Assembly: GCA_028673005.1 (NCBI GenBank)
Contig: CM054113.1
Coordinates: 205,955,504 to 206,019,503, forward strand
DNA: 64,000 nucleotides
Direction of reading: 5' to 3'
Source of the DNA: Tanypteryx hageni
Taxonomy: Eukaryota > Arthropoda > Insecta > Odonata > Petaluridae
In this document: positions 20,611-34,439 of the stretch, one piece after another
How positions within the stretch are numbered: the first letter of the stretch is position 1
How the letters are laid out: each line of letters opens with the position of its first letter
Notes under the pieces: model-generated
Told to the model about the DNA's origin: nothing
What the model saw: the letters and a program-made list of their open reading frames with translations, nothing else
Database searches by the model: none
Program-made: the position numbers and the translations under genes

Positions 20611-21429
20611 TAGTAAAAAATCGTTAATCCAAAAATCCAGATAACAAAAACATCCAAACAACGAAAGAAATATGATGCCAAGGGAATATTAAATTTTTGA
20701 TTAATTGATTCATTTTCTAACCGGATGTAATCAATCAAACAATCAAACATTATTTAAAACACCTGAATTGAATTAAGTAGCTGAATCTTTACGTTTATCC
20801 TCATTCCTTTGTCGTAAATCACCCATTTGTATTCACTTTCAAAAAGCTTTGTGTGGTACATGAAAGAAAATAAAAGTATTTACTATCATTTCTTCATCCT
20901 AAATAATCCATTACCTTCTGATTATTAAATGCTGCAAGCACACACAAGGAAATTAAAGATATTTTTGTAATTATAGCAGATTTTATTTACTTCAGCTGCT
21001 AGGAAGATTGTTTTCATTGACAACAATTAAAAAACCATACAAGAAATTTTCAAAATTCAAACAATTATGATTTTCTTGATAGTTTGTTTATTGTTTTTAG
21101 AAACATGGCACCTCTGATTGGATTATGTAAACTATTTATATCATTTTCTTAGCCTATAAGACCTTAATACTAAATTTCATGAAAATTTGTTTGGTAGAAG
21201 CCGAGAATGAACATGAGTACCAATGGATGGACAGATTGAAGCTAATCGGCGCTCATGCAGTAAACAAAACATACCTAAAAATACACTACATTTATTTTGT
21301 TGATTATATCATTTAATTCTGACATATCTTGGTAAAAACATTATTTTGGTTGTGCTGCATATGGCTTGAGACATCCAATATTTGAAATGGTTCAGGTTCC
21401 GAACATTTTGGATAAACGAGCTTCTACTG
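20611..21429. mobile_element. Tigger-like nonautonomous element
   Basis: The left end TAGTAAAAAATCGTTAATCC and right end GATAAACGAGCTTCTACTG are imperfect inverted repeats of the classic Tigger end (CAGTAGAACCTCG...). They are flanked by TA (20609-20610 and 21430-21431). It is 819 bp long with no transposase. Confidence 0.7.
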
Positions 21430-21431
21430 TA

Positions 21432-23960
21432 TTAGGCGTTTTAAAAGAATATTACATCAGTTTTCATTAATGAATTCTAAAATCTGTTTTAGTGCCCAAA
21501 ACTAAAAGTAAATTTTTGTAAACCAATTCTGTTATGTTTTTCAATATTTTTAATATTAAAATGATTCATATAAAGTTCAGAATTTTAGTTAACAATTTTT
21601 TGCAATTTTTAAACATTTCTTTATAAACTATTAATTATTCCTTACAGAATTTTCAGTGAATATTTGAAAGAATATTGACTATAGATTAAGTAACTCTTAA
21701 AAATTTGTATGTATTTATAATTGAAAGTCATAAGTATTTATTGAAAGTGATAGAGGAATTATACGAAGATTTCCAAAGTGAAATTTGCCATTTTTGACAA
21801 TTGCTTATTTTCAAAACGGCTCAAATTTAGAATTGGAGAGCTTTGTCGATTTAACGCAAGGGTTTGGAATAGATTTGTGGTGGCTTAATTGTTTGCATTG
21901 AAAGCATTTCTCCCTACATTTCAGGTTAAGTCACCATTCTAATAGGGATTGGCACTTTAGGTATTTATATTCAAATGTTTATAAGCAAGAATCAGGGATT
22001 CCATAAAATATTAAATGTTGCCATTTTGAGGAATTTTTAGAACAATAGAATTGAAATTTAAAATGTCTGTGAAGGCTTTTTTAGAATTAATAACATGTTT
22101 TGGATCCTTATTGAGCAGCATGTAAAATGAAACCAACTCTAATATTGTAATTTGAAATACCTGTGCTGCTTTTAAGGAATTTGTCCTCACAAGCAAATTG
22201 CAGCTACAAATCATGTTGTTGATATATTCAGGGCTACTGATCAATTGTATTTAAGAGCTAAAAAAATTATATAGATTAACAGAAACGTTAATATTCTTAA
22301 AAATTTCTATTAGTGTTCAATTTATCTTTGCACTCCATGAAGTTGATTTTATTTTTAAAGTACCCCTTTTAATGGTCAAAAATATAATTTCACCTTTTCA
22401 CCAATTTTTTGTATTCCTTTGTTTAGTTTTGCACTTATGCTACCACACAAAATTGTTACATATTTGCTATACCCATTATGCATAAAATCATTATATAGCT
22501 GTATTTTTTTAACAATGCAAGTTAGGAATAAATGTAATATTTATTATTTATCCAATCAATTCTGTTGCAGTAGTAGTTTTTCAGGGATAAAGTAATAATA
22601 AGCTACTTAATAAAAGGTCCTCAAGGGTTTCTTGAGTTAATATTTTGTGTAATCTGTCAGAGAATGTTCAAGTTGGGCATTTATGCAGCCTAATAATGAA
22701 ATTTATGGCATTTCATCTTGTATAATATTATCACATTTTCTGTTTATGTGTGAAGAAGTATTGTAATTTTTATACCTGTTTGTGTGTATTTTTCCATTAT
22801 GAACTATGTTGAGAAACTAAATTGAAGTATTTTATCGATTTTGCTGAAAGTTTTCATTCGATTCTAAGATAAAAATACATATCATTTACTTTTATAGGAT
22901 TGAATGTTATTAAGTTTTTTGATGTATAAGAAGAATAGTAAGATTAACACTTACTCTTGATTTTTTCACCACCTGTGCAATTTTCTTGTAATTCCTGTGG
23001 ATTTACATTAAGAAACATGAGTAATGTGAAACAAAATACTTTTATCTATAAAATGTTAATTTGAAAATATCTATACATGTCTGATAGATAAAGTGCCTTT
23101 CATTTGTAAGCTGCTGATTTAAGATTTCTTAGGCACTTGTAGTTGTCAAGAGTCTGTGATAAAATGGTTTGCTATAATTTTGTAATGATGTAGCAATTTC
23201 TTTGTTTTATGGCATACAGTAAAAAGTGTGATACTTTCAAACATTTTACTTTTGTCACAATCATAATGTCCAATGGGCCGATAAATATTCCATTAAAACC
23301 TATAAAATGAGTCAATCATTATAGGTCCTTCATTGATATTAAATTACATATTTTTACCATTATCTTGATCTGTGATATTTTTATCCAAATTATTTTGCAT
23401 TGTATAGCCATGTCAGGAGGTTATTATTAATAAATCTCCAAAAATTAACATTTGAAAAACAGCATTGTTTTACAATTCTCAATTGCTTGGCTTTTCAAAT
23501 TTACTTTATTTGTGGTTCTATTTTCAGCCACGTCTGTTGCATGTCTCCTTCTGTTTTCAATACTGTCTTAGATCTACACCTTTTTCTTCTAATCAGAGAA
23601 CGGCTCTTAAAGCATTAGGATCTTCATTCTGTTTTTAGGTATGTTTTTGCTGTTTTAATCGCCTAATATAATTCATTCTTCAGTGAGATGAAATGCTAGC
23701 AATCAGGGCCAGTGTAATACTCTTGGGAGTTTGCATGCAAATAGTATTTTGGGGGTGTGTTATTATTGTTTAAGGAATGTGATCCGACTTCAGCTACTAC
23801 GTGAGATGGTGTTATTGAATGGGATATTAATTTTCATGTTTATTTACTGAAAAGACTATGATTAAAAAGTGCATACGCTAAATGAGTTTATGTTAATCTG
23901 CCTTATTAGATTGATGATCTCCTATTACTATCACACTTTTCATCATTCGTAAAATTTAAT
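21432..23960. other. AT-rich intergenic DNA
   Basis: I see no gene, RNA or clear repeat in this stretch. The short open frames have no recognisable content. Confidence 0.4.
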
Positions 23961-23962
23961 TA

Positions 23963-24845
23963 CTGTATATACTCGTGTATAACGTGCAGTTTGAAGACCA
24001 AATTTTTAGGTCATAAAGTTGGGGTGCACGTTATACAGGGGTAACACTTTTGTGCAGTTCAAATCAAGATTTAAGTGCACTTAACTCGCACCAGATTCTT
24101 GCTTTTTGGGTGGATTAAGAGGAAAACACGCTAATTATTGATAATCCAGCTTATGCATTTATTAATTAAATGTATCAAACACCTAATTACTTCCTTACTA
24201 TTGTATTTCCATCCTTTCCAAATATTTCACATTTCACTAGCTGATTGCTGTTGTCTCCCACAAAATTGCCAGGTAGGCTTCCCGCAAAGTGTATTGAAAA
24301 CTAAAAAGCTTAGTATATACACAAATTGAAATAGTTAATAGTAAGTTAATGAATATATTATTATATATAATTAACGATGTAAGTAATTTAAAACCCATAG
24401 AAATCATCTTCCTCATCATCTTCAGCACCAAATAACTATGTGAAGAAGCCGACTGCGATATGCAATGAAATTTAAGATTTCGTATTTAAATACTGTCAAA
24501 ATATCTCTAGTCATTCAGTATTCCGTAAATAAGTCTTACGTGTAGTTTGATAGATTCAAAATAAATTGTTGTATTTAAACTTCATTCAACGTTTGATCTT
24601 TAAGCCTGAAGCGTTTTGCCTTGTAAGCTAATTTCTGCAACTCTGAATTTTTGGATTTTATAAATTAATTTTCGGAGGTTTTTATGTAAAGTTGGTTTTG
24701 CACAAGTCAAGTCTTGTGTTACCTAGAACGGGTCTATTTATTTATGGTACCCTAGTTAATACCTAACATGACAATATAATTAATTATAAGATTTTGTTCT
24801 TATACCCCTCAAAATCTAGGGTGTGCATTATACGAGTGTATACGG
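23963..24845. mobile_element. TA-flanked pogo-like transposon (family B), short copy
   Basis: The ends CTGTATATACTCGTGTATAA and the reverse complement of TTATACGAGTGTATACGG are flanked by TA (23961-23962, 24846-24847). The minus strand at 24440-24388 encodes LFGAEDDEEDDFYGF and a stop, the transposase acidic tail, next to a region that otherwise lacks a catalytic domain. The left subterminal sequence matches the 7.5 kb copy. This is the cleanest copy in the window and defines the family ends. Confidence 0.75.
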
Positions 24846-24847
24846 TA

Positions 24848-27411
24848 TGATGTGTGTATGCTAGTTATTTGAAAATGATGAGGAAGCATTGTGAAGTACC
24901 TTATTGGTGCCCCTTCTTTTTGGGAGGTCCTTACATGCAGTTAATCCCATTGAGCTAGCCAAGCTTGCAATTTGTGCATTTCCTTATATTCCTTGACATG
25001 ATTTTTAGCATGTTTCATTTTATAAACACGCTTACATTTTTGCTCTGTCTGTTGGCCTGTGAAATCAGTTAAAATAACAAGTAAACGGTAAGAGACAAGA
25101 CAAATTTGCAGGGTGTATGTGGTCTATGAAGCCATGTATTATGCTGACAAAAAATCTTTGGAGAATTCGGTGGATGAGAGGGGATGCTTTCAAAATATGA
25201 TACTAAATGGTTTTAGATAGAAAGTTAAAATTTTTCACTATTTGTGTGACCTTTAATGCCATCTGTAACACTGCTGAAGAAATGTTTTTGAAAATCAATG
25301 GGCAGCAGGAGTTGCATTCAAAATTTTTAAATTAAGATTCTGAGAAAATTAATATTCTTTAGTTAATTAAATTAATTATTGAATAAATTACCTTATATCA
25401 TCTAAGTATATTATTAATTTATGAAGAATTTTAGTTTACATTTCTAAATAAACTTCAATAAATAAAACATGCTTTTTAATATTTTGTTAGTGAATGAAGC
25501 TGCCATTTTTAACATTATTTTATCACAAATATCTGAAATGCTAAAATATTTCACTGGGCCTCTCATTTTCATAACGTTATATCTAAACCTTGAAATGCAA
25601 AACAGCTTGTGTGTTTTGGATCTAACTTTTCATTTTTATTTTCCCATATTTTTCATCTGGTGTGAACATAACCTGATGATCAATAAATGTAATGGTGATT
25701 GATTTTTCTTCAGTGAAAGTTTGCTGTTCGAAATGTTGACTCAAACTTGCTTATCTTTGGACAGAGTTGCCAAATACTATGTTGGTCACTTTAATAAGGG
25801 TTTTCTTCTTGCTTCAATGTGAGATATTTCATGCCAAGGTTAATTTTATCCACTATTCCATTAAGTTTTTTAGCAGTAACATTAAATATTCATTTGGATT
25901 TTTCAAACACTTAAAAATCAATCGATTGTTTTACAAATTATTTCTTCCTGGGTCATTATATCATGCTTATTTGATGTATCACTCTCCATCATGCTCTCAG
26001 TACTTTATTTTACCATTCTTAAGCTTGGTAAATATTTTTCTTCCTTAAACCTTTAACTACTGAGCATTTCTCTCTGGCAAAAAATGCACCCCTCGACTTC
26101 CAAGCATGTTTGTTTAGCATGTTACATCATTGAGAGATTTTTTTGACGACTCATGTTTGTCTCTCAAGAGACAGAGAGGAGAAGTTGTGTCCTACCTTGG
26201 AAAGAATTTTTTTGGCTTATCTCAGGATAAGAACCTTCGTCCATTCTTGTTTATGCCACGTGTGCAACTAGGTATTTACGTTAGGACCTGCAATGAAAGA
26301 TAGATGCTGAGTGCACTTTCTTAGAAGGTAGGACTGTTTACTTGAACATTGGTAGTGGTCTGGTTTTTCCCGTCACATTTCCTTTTCTTTGTATCAAAGG
26401 TTTGGGTTTGTAAAGGTGGTGCAGTCTCGTCTAAAATATTAGTTTCTATACATTGTCCATGTTTTTTCAAGAGATAACTAAAATAAATGTCATAATTTTG
26501 CAGATAAGACATAATAATAGATTGATTTTTTTTATTCATGTGAGTACAACCAGAAATAAACAGGAAAAAATTAATGGATTCTAGTCACATAAGGAGCAAA
26601 AACATCACGGGAAGTGTACTCGGTTTATCGCATTCCTTGAAATCAAATAATAATATCAATGTAAAAAAATTATTGGCATGTACGATATGTGCGGAAAATT
26701 AAGTTTTTTTCCAATAAATTGCTAAACAAGGAAAATGAACATCTGGCATTTTATGTTGTTTACAAAAATGGTTCCAAATATATTATATATACTAGTTTGT
26801 AAAAATTACTTTTATATAGAGAAATACCTGTGTAACAGTTTTTATTTTATTTCAATAGCACTAATAGTTCTTTTGTAATACTTTTTTCCTCCAAAACCCT
26901 AACTTTTACCTGGCAGAAGAAAAAAACCAAGCCACGTGATTTATATGCACCAAAATATTAATGACTATTCTCTTTCACTCTCTTTTGCAGTTTTTCAAAA
27001 GAAAAGAAAGTTTCATTTTTCAAAACAAATTGTTTTCAGTTCCAATATGGTGGAGCATGACCATTTTATTATAGTTTTGACTGGCACACAAAACTTCCAC
27101 TTTCTTAACCAGAAGTTGACTCAATTTTGTTTGATATTTCTATGGAAATTTTTCAATTTTTCATTAGTCTACTGCCCAGGTTTGCATAAACATACTTTGA
27201 AAAGGAATGCATGTCTCAAGTTATCTTAAAAATATATATTCCTTTGTAGAGTAAATCTTTTCTAAAAAGTACTAATTAAACATTTTTACCATTCCCTTAA
27301 TTCATTAGTCTTGGTCATTAGCAACTTGATTTTTTCCATATGTTGTTCTGGTGTTTATTGCTTTAATTCTTTCTAGTTTTCTCTTTATAATCCTTATTGA
27401 ATTACCTATAG
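24848..27411. other. AT-rich intergenic DNA
   Basis: No supported gene or element. Open frames up to 97 codons have hydrophobic, AT-driven compositions and no family resemblance. Confidence 0.4.
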
Positions 27412-27417
27412 CATAGG

Positions 27418-27732
27418 TGAGCAACCTATGGCCCCTGAGTGTTTTATGTGACCCACAAAGCTATAATGAAAAAGAGATCCATAAAATTTAACACACCAAT
27501 CAATATTTTTCAATCCAAACTATTAGAAAGAAAGCATTTGAAAATATTAACCTTAAAAACCTTATTTGGACTTGATTTTAATTTGATATGATATTTCAGA
27601 GTCTCTAGGTAGCTTATGATTTAAATGCTAATCCGGCCGACCAAAGCATTGGAAACTTCCAATGAGGCCCACCGAAGGATTTGCAACCACCAATGAGGGC
27701 CACCATTTAGAAAAGATTGCCCACCCTTGCCC
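27418..27732. mobile_element. Diverged hAT-like MITE
   Basis: CATAGGTGAGCAACCTATGG at the left and GATTGCCCACCCTTG at the right are imperfect inverted ends. The interior (CCACCGAAGG, CTTCCAATGAGG) parallels the 19757-20093 element. The target duplication is not preserved. Confidence 0.55.
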
Positions 27733-28032
27733 ACTAACTTCATGAGCTATGCTTAGAAATGCTTATTTGTGTTGCATAATGGCATTTATCAGTCCATTCC
27801 TCTCATTTTCTAATAGTTTATCTTGTAATAGTATACACAAAATTTTCATTGTTATATATGAAAGTTTATCATACTTTTGTTGATTGTTTTCGATTAAAAA
27901 CTTAATTCTCTTGCCACACTTATTCGTATTTTCGCCAGTTTCATCTCCTGGAAATACAGTTGCCTGAATTTTTCTGTTTATGGCAAAATTTGTAGTGAAT
28001 TTAATAAAGAAAAATGCGAGCTACACTGGCTA

Positions 28033-28089
28033 CTGTAAAGCAAAGGCAAATCTCTGAACTGGCTTCAGAGATTTGCCTTCGCTTTACAG
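28033..28089. repeat. Short near-perfect hairpin
   Basis: Two 26-bp arms (CTGTAAAGCAAAGGCAAATC... and its complement) pair with one mismatch around a 4-base loop CTGG. It could be a truncated foldback element or a small-RNA precursor. Nothing else in the sequence decides between these. Confidence 0.6.
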
Positions 28090-28094
28090 TTTTG

Positions 28095-29950
28095 TAGTAA
28101 ATTGTTATATGTTAGTCATGATTTGAATAACAGTTAATTGAAAGTTGTGCTGTGAAGTAAAAAGACCAAACAGTGAAGGCTAAATCGTAACACATGAAAG
28201 CTTTTTTAGAATTTACATATGTACCATTTACTAAGAAGACACAACAGCTTTGAATATACAAGTTTTAGTACAATGAGGAGAGACCTCAATCTTGGTACAA
28301 TCTTATTTTTTTCATATAAACAGTCATCACTATATACACATTTCAAGTCAAAATACATCCTCTTTTACAAGCATCTTGATACTAATTTTGAGCAGGTTTT
28401 TTTTAATTTTACCCTTATAGTTATTATTAACAATACATCTTGAATGCTATTAATAAAAAATAACTGTACACAAATCTCTAGACACCTTTTGAAGGACAAT
28501 CTTCAGACAACGCATATATTAGCTTGGTCTCCTGATCTGTACAACATTTCTTTGGGGATGGGTTGGATTACACCCGCTTATGGGCTGGTACGGTACAGTG
28601 TGCTGCATTGGAAGGGGAATGAACTTTGACCTTTGCCATCTCTCTACCCACAGGTTTAAATTCCCATGGAATATCGGTGTCAAAAGACACTGTTAAACCA
28701 CTATAGTGTCACAAAATTATGAGGATTACTAAACAAAGGAATTGATCAAATATACACACACATAAAGTTGGCTCTGTATGTGGAAGGACTAAAATAACTG
28801 CAAGAATCACCTATGGAATAATTTCCGCCCTCAATGTTAATTTGGTTAAGATGGCGGTGAGTGAAGTCTTAAGTCTGAAAAACATCCACTGTCCAGCTAC
28901 TTAAAAATTGACAAGATAGGGAATAGTATTACATTTTATTTTGGAATTAATTTTTTCCACACTTCTACCTGACAGCAAAGCCAGAACAATAACCATCCTA
29001 CCAGTAGTTACATTGTAATAATGTTCTGCTTGTATAAAGGAAATAATTGATTTTTTCTTTTTCAAGTGTTTAGAGGTATAAGTGCAGAAATTCTGATTCG
29101 TATTTTCAAGCTGAAACCCTCCACGTATAAAATGTACGAACTTCTAACAAGTCAAATTTAAAAACACACAGATCTTAGATAAACTACAAAAATCCATTGG
29201 TAAAGCAAGGAAATTAAAAAAGAAATAGATAGCAAAAATGCTTGAGGAAGGTGGGAGCATTGCCCCCAAGACCTCTTAAAGGAACAGTATGAATAACACA
29301 CAAACTATGGAAATTTCCTGTTAGGTCAAAAATTATTAGTTTTTTGTTGAACACCTCAGTTAGTAGCGCTGCAAGTCGGGAGTATCAGCAGGCTGTGCCA
29401 AAAGTCACACCATAGGGTCTTCTGGCTGCCCCAAACCTGCTACAATGTTGTCGATATACAACAAATTAGTTTAACACAAAATTCAGTCATTCATGTACTG
29501 GTCAATATTCACATCTATTAATCACACGCTGTCCTTCCATTTTCTTAATAGTTAACCTTTCTTTCCTATATATTGTTCAGTTCACACATTCCCACTCTGT
29601 CTGGGAATGCACTTTTTGATTGGGGAGAATTGCACTGGGGTGTTTTAGTTACTCGAGGCAAAGAAGATGTGATCCATTCTGACATTTCTGCAACTGGATT
29701 TGTCTCCTACATAAGAACTTCACTTGGACGTTTCTCCTTTTCAACTTAACAATTTGCGATGAATCATGTCCAACAAACAGAATCACTCTTTGTTTTCATT
29801 CACCCAACCATTCACACACATTTCTTTAATTCTTGTAATCACACAGATGCAAAAATACGCATCAGTTGTGCTGCACCTTAAGGAGTAAATGTTGGAGAAA
29901 ATTTCAATCAGTTCGACAAACATTTGAATAATTGTAAAAATTATTGTGTG
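28095..29950. other. No supported gene
   Basis: A stretch at about 29230-29270 (GAGGAAGGTGGGAGCATTG, then CCCCC) resembles the hairpin region of the Penelope-like foldbacks but lacks a GAAA box. Other parts read like untranslated or non-coding DNA. Confidence 0.35.
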
Positions 29951-29955
29951 TAGTA

Positions 29956-30590
29956 CACCACCTTTTTGAACTTATAACTGGTTCCGGAAAAGTGACGCGA
30001 AATGTAAATTCGCGAAGTGCACGTCCTATTTTCCCGTAAGACGCAATGTAAAAATAGTACGGTTCCGAGACAACCTAAAAAATTCACTTTTTATCATAAA
30101 TAATGCAGTTTAACATAAAATAAAAGAAAACGTAACAGCAAATGAAAACATAGCATCATAAAGTGAAAATTTTTTTAAATTTCTTTCAAAACGCGTAATG
30201 GCATATGAAAACTCAGCATTACAAAACGATAACACTTCTTTCGACAATTGTGCAATTTACCTTCATTTTCGCATGCGATTTTCGATCTTCTTTGGTTAAT
30301 TTGAGGGAAATCCTTTAATTTAAATTGATGAACTACTGAAATGAAATGTTGAGTACGTGACGCACAGATGTATTCTTGGGTTCTGCAACAAACATTTCCA
30401 AGCCGCAAAAAACACTACTATTAAAAAGTGGTAACATTTCTTTTATTAATTACGCTCGAAGTGCGTAACAGAAAATCAAAATCTAGCGTATGAAAGTGAT
30501 AACATTTCTTTAATCTTTCAAAATACGTCGAAAATAAATAAAAACCAAGCAATAAAGTAATAATCGCGTTCAATAACAAAATGACGTAAT
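29956..30590. mobile_element. Family A TA-flanked element, copy 2 (right end missing)
   Basis: It starts CACCACCTTTTTGAACTT after TA (29954-29955), then follows copy 1 (72 onward) closely, for example AAATTCGCGAAGTGCA and CTATTTTCCCGTAAG. Similarity fades near 30590 and no right end was found. Confidence 0.65.
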
Positions 30591-30855
30591 ATCGTCAAGG
30601 GGCTCTATTTTAATCTTATACTATTTAAATGTTTTTCGCTTGGCCTAAAGAAATTAACTTAATTAATTTTTGAAACGATGCTACAATTACAAATAAAATG
30701 GTTCTTTAATACAAATGGAAAGGTTCACTAATTCTTCAAATATTTTCGAAATCCATGTCTTGTTTAAGAGAGATTTTAAAAGCTAATTTTTTAGCACCAC
30801 CACCTACCGGCGACTATTGTTAACAATTGATGCGTAGTTGCCTTACTAACCCTCC

Positions 30856-31548
30856 TTTTTATTACTTTCCCCATATACGTAGTATAGGGGAAAGTATTGT
30901 ATTCATGAAAAAAATCGACTTCGAGATTTCAACGGAAATATACGTTTTGGGGTCCCCTGAACACGTTTTGACCATTTTCTCGATGATCTGTGTGTATGTG
31001 ATAGGTTTTTGTGGGTGCTCTAACTCAAAAACTATTAATCAGGTCAACACGAAATTTTATATTTACCATGTTTGTAAAAGTCAGAAGAACTGATTAGTTT
31101 TTGGTAAAAATCTGTTAACCGGAAGTGGGTCTTGTCACTTACCCGTTATTTTGAAATATTTACTTTGATATTTGATAAATGTAAAAATGTACTGGAATAA
31201 ATGTTGTAGGAATTTTAATTTTCTACAACCTTTATTCGAAACATTCTTCCATATAATGCATTGTTCAAGAGATATCGTACATTTTTAGCTGCCACCACCA
31301 CGCCACCTACCGACGACTATTGTTAACAATTGACGCTTATTTACGTCTTAGTAACGCTCCTTTTTCTTTTCTTAATTGTTGGAGTATTGTGGCGATATCC
31401 AATATCAGAAGGCTATGGTTTGAGTTTATTTCTGTTCTTTGCAGTCGAAAATTTTCTCCCAGTTTCTTAAAATATTTATTATTATCTAACCTATTTGGAA
31501 TTTTTAGGAATATTACAGATATGGAGAAAGTCATGTGGTGGCCACATC
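30856..31548. mobile_element. MITE family C, copy 1
   Basis: ACTTTCCCCATATACG at the left and ATATGGAGAAAGT at the right are inverted ends. The interior, including CTCTAACTCAAAAACTATTA, is found in inverted orientation at 37020-37665 and partly at 38160-38556. A block containing GGCGACTATTGTTAACAATT appears at 30809, 31310, 38485 and (inverted, with changes) near 37240. Confidence 0.6.
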
Positions 31549-31954
31549 AGATTTTTTCGTATTGAAAACGGATTTCCCGGGAAATTCGGAACGTAATTAA
31601 ATTTTAACGGTAACCTAAATGAACTTCTTTCTTTTTCCAACACAACTGTTTAGGTCCCGACTTCGTATCTTGGTTCTAACTAATTTTAAAATGCGATTTT
31701 ATAATATCCAAAACTGATTCCAGTGCTTTTCTTATGGAGTGCAAGGGTGTCGGAAACCCCCCTTAAAAAAGAAAGCAATTAACATTTCCGGTTGAATTTA
31801 GTACCGTTAAAGAACAGAAGATTTCCGCATCTTTACAAATTATAGATGACGAAAAGAGCCTAAACAGTGGCGGAGATATAAGCTTCCCAATAGGCTATAA
31901 CCAACCTATCAAAAAGTTCGCCTACTACTACAATTACGGTAATATAATATATGA

Positions 31955-34130
31955 CTAGAGTAATTGCCCGACAAATATGACGGGTATGCGTGAATTAAGT
32001 ATTAAGTAAAAATAAAATTGAAATAAAATATTAATGAAACTAACTTTCATATGCACTAAAAAGTAATCAATGGATATAAAACTCACAATAATGAGTGTTC
32101 CAGAGAGTAAAAATAATTTTGAGCTAATAGAAATTTTATGACAAAGAAATACATTACGCTATAGAATTCTTATATTCCCAAAACTATTTTTAATTTATAG
32201 AACATTTAATTTTGTCTCTCACACACTCTTTCTCCTTTCTTTATTCCTCTCTCTCCTTCTCTCTCTCGTATCAAATCATCATCAAAATTATTCCAAAGAT
32301 ATTTGATTTCGATAGGAAAAATCAGTCAAATTTGCTACGATCTGGTTTAGCTTTCATTGCACAATAAAATCAGTGTTTTTTAAAGTTATCTTTGTTATAT
32401 TGTTAAAAAATTATTATCAGTGAGACCAAATTCGTCCAAATATTTGTTGAAAATAAGAGTAAAATCGAAATAATAAGATATAATGTATGAAGAATCTATA
32501 GTAATTAACTTAAATATTTGAGAAAATTGAAAATTATTTCAAACGTATAGCATTTAACTTAATAATTGAATTGTTTTACTCTTACGCGTAAAAACAGGAT
32601 AAAATGTTAATGAAGTCAATTTTTCCATCAAAGGAAAAATACTTACACGAAATGCAATAAGTTTTAACTATATTTTAAGAGCGCAATTTTCTTTTAACTT
32701 TAGTAGTTTTGATTTTTATTCAGAAAATTGACTTTATTTAAAGAAATTTAAATAAAAGTCATAGAATGTTATTTTTTAGTTCTATTAGAAATTCGGTTCG
32801 AAATATTTTCTTTATTATCATTTAAAGAAATCCATTGAAAATAACGTTATATTTAGTTTTATGGAATCTCACCATTTGGAAATGGCGCATGATTCTATCA
32901 TATAAAATGTTTTATAGTGAATTATAATTTATTATTGTTATTTTTGTGCTGCAGCTCCTTTTAATTCTATGCAAATTCTATGTCCTTCCTTTTTCTCAAT
33001 TTCTGGTCATTTCCATTCCCCTTTCCTTCCACCATCTAACTACTTAATAGATTCAGTATGTGTTATACCATTGCATAAAAGCCTGATCCGTATTAAAGCA
33101 CTAAAATTGTGCTATTATTAAGCATTAATATGAGACCAAGAATATAATTCAACTCTCTGGAACACACTATAATGTGAATTATATACTTTTTAATGTTCAT
33201 TCCACATAAAATGTTTCATTAAATCAAAATTTATTAGTTTTATTTGAAGGAAGTGCAATATTTCCTTCCCCCCTGAAAATAACGCCACAAACGAACAGTT
33301 ATTTCTTAAATTACCATGTCAACCCTTAGTAAACTAATTCTGATTAGCTCATTATATAAATGTCTGCCAAAATTCAATAACTATCTACATCCTTGATCGA
33401 GTTATTCGCGTTTTAATAACTTTACACTCAGACCAAATGACTAAAAAATTAGCCTTTCATTATTATTTTTGTGATTCTTTTAAAGTTTCCCAAACCGTCC
33501 TAAAGTCCTCCAACCTTCTACCTAACTCCCGTAATCTATCGCGCAATCCTTCACTCGATACATTTTTTACACGCTCGGTTTGTTATCATTTCCTTCTCCT
33601 TCCATCTTTCTCTCCTTCTCGTATTAAAAGCCTTCAATACGCGCTCAAACTTATAAGAGTTGAGATAACAATAGGATTTCGAGGTTTAACAGTGTAATTG
33701 GTAGGCATGGCAACATCCCGTTAAAATGGCAAGATTTCCCAAAAATATGTGAATTAAACGTTTAACATGAGTAATTTCGAATTGTAGGCAGGAAAACATG
33801 AACAGAATAGTTTTTTCTTTAAAACTGTCTAGATCTAAAGGTCGTGAGTCTATTTCTTCTAATTTTTATGTCAAGAAGAAGATAAGCCTGCACGTCAAAA
33901 AGTCTATTTTTACCTGTTATCTTACGAAGAATGCAAATCATCCCCTGGAGTCGAACCCTGGACGTTTTTCGTAAATTTTCCTTCGTCACAGCATTTTTAT
34001 ATCCGAGTAGATTATTTCTGCCAAATTTCATGTTTATATCTGCATATTTGATCGAGTTATTCGCGTTTTTAAGAGCGTGACATTGACCAACCAACCAACG
34101 GACGGACCAACATAGCTTTTTATTATAAGG
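31955..34130 (-). mobile_element. Helitron-like element, copy 3
   Basis: The minus-strand 3' end is a hairpin (CCCGTCATATTTGTCGGG) followed by CAATTACTCTAG (ending 31955) and T. The 5' region near 34130 has TATAATAAAAAGC and GGACCGTCCGT-like repeats. It then shares AATTTACGAAAAACGTCCAG with copy 2 and a (CT)-rich tract (32213-32275) with copies 1 and 4. No helicase was recognised in its 2.2 kb. An internal partial duplicate of the 5' part (about 33370-33420) suggests two copies merged. Confidence 0.6.
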
Positions 34131-34439
34131 GGGGTTCACATATGAACTTATTACAAGAGCTAGTATCCAATGGATCTTCAGATTTAAAAAATTATTTACG
34201 AGTGGAAAACCACACTTTCTATCAATTACTAAGCTTAATCAAACTCACGCCTTCCGATCATTTATTTACTTATTTACATACTCTCGTTGCAGGTTGGTTA
34301 CTTGCCAGGTGGCAACGCTACATCAAATGCTGTCATGAATTTAAAAGAGATTTGAAAATTTTTAAAACATTGTGATCATAATCACTTGTCAAAAAAAATT
34401 TTCAATTTCTATAAAAAATATACAATTTACAATCAAATT

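Noticed and set aside
29230..29280. Third hammerhead-like motif
   Set aside because: It has a GGGAGCATTGCCCCC hairpin but no CTGANGA and no GAAA; at most a decayed relative.
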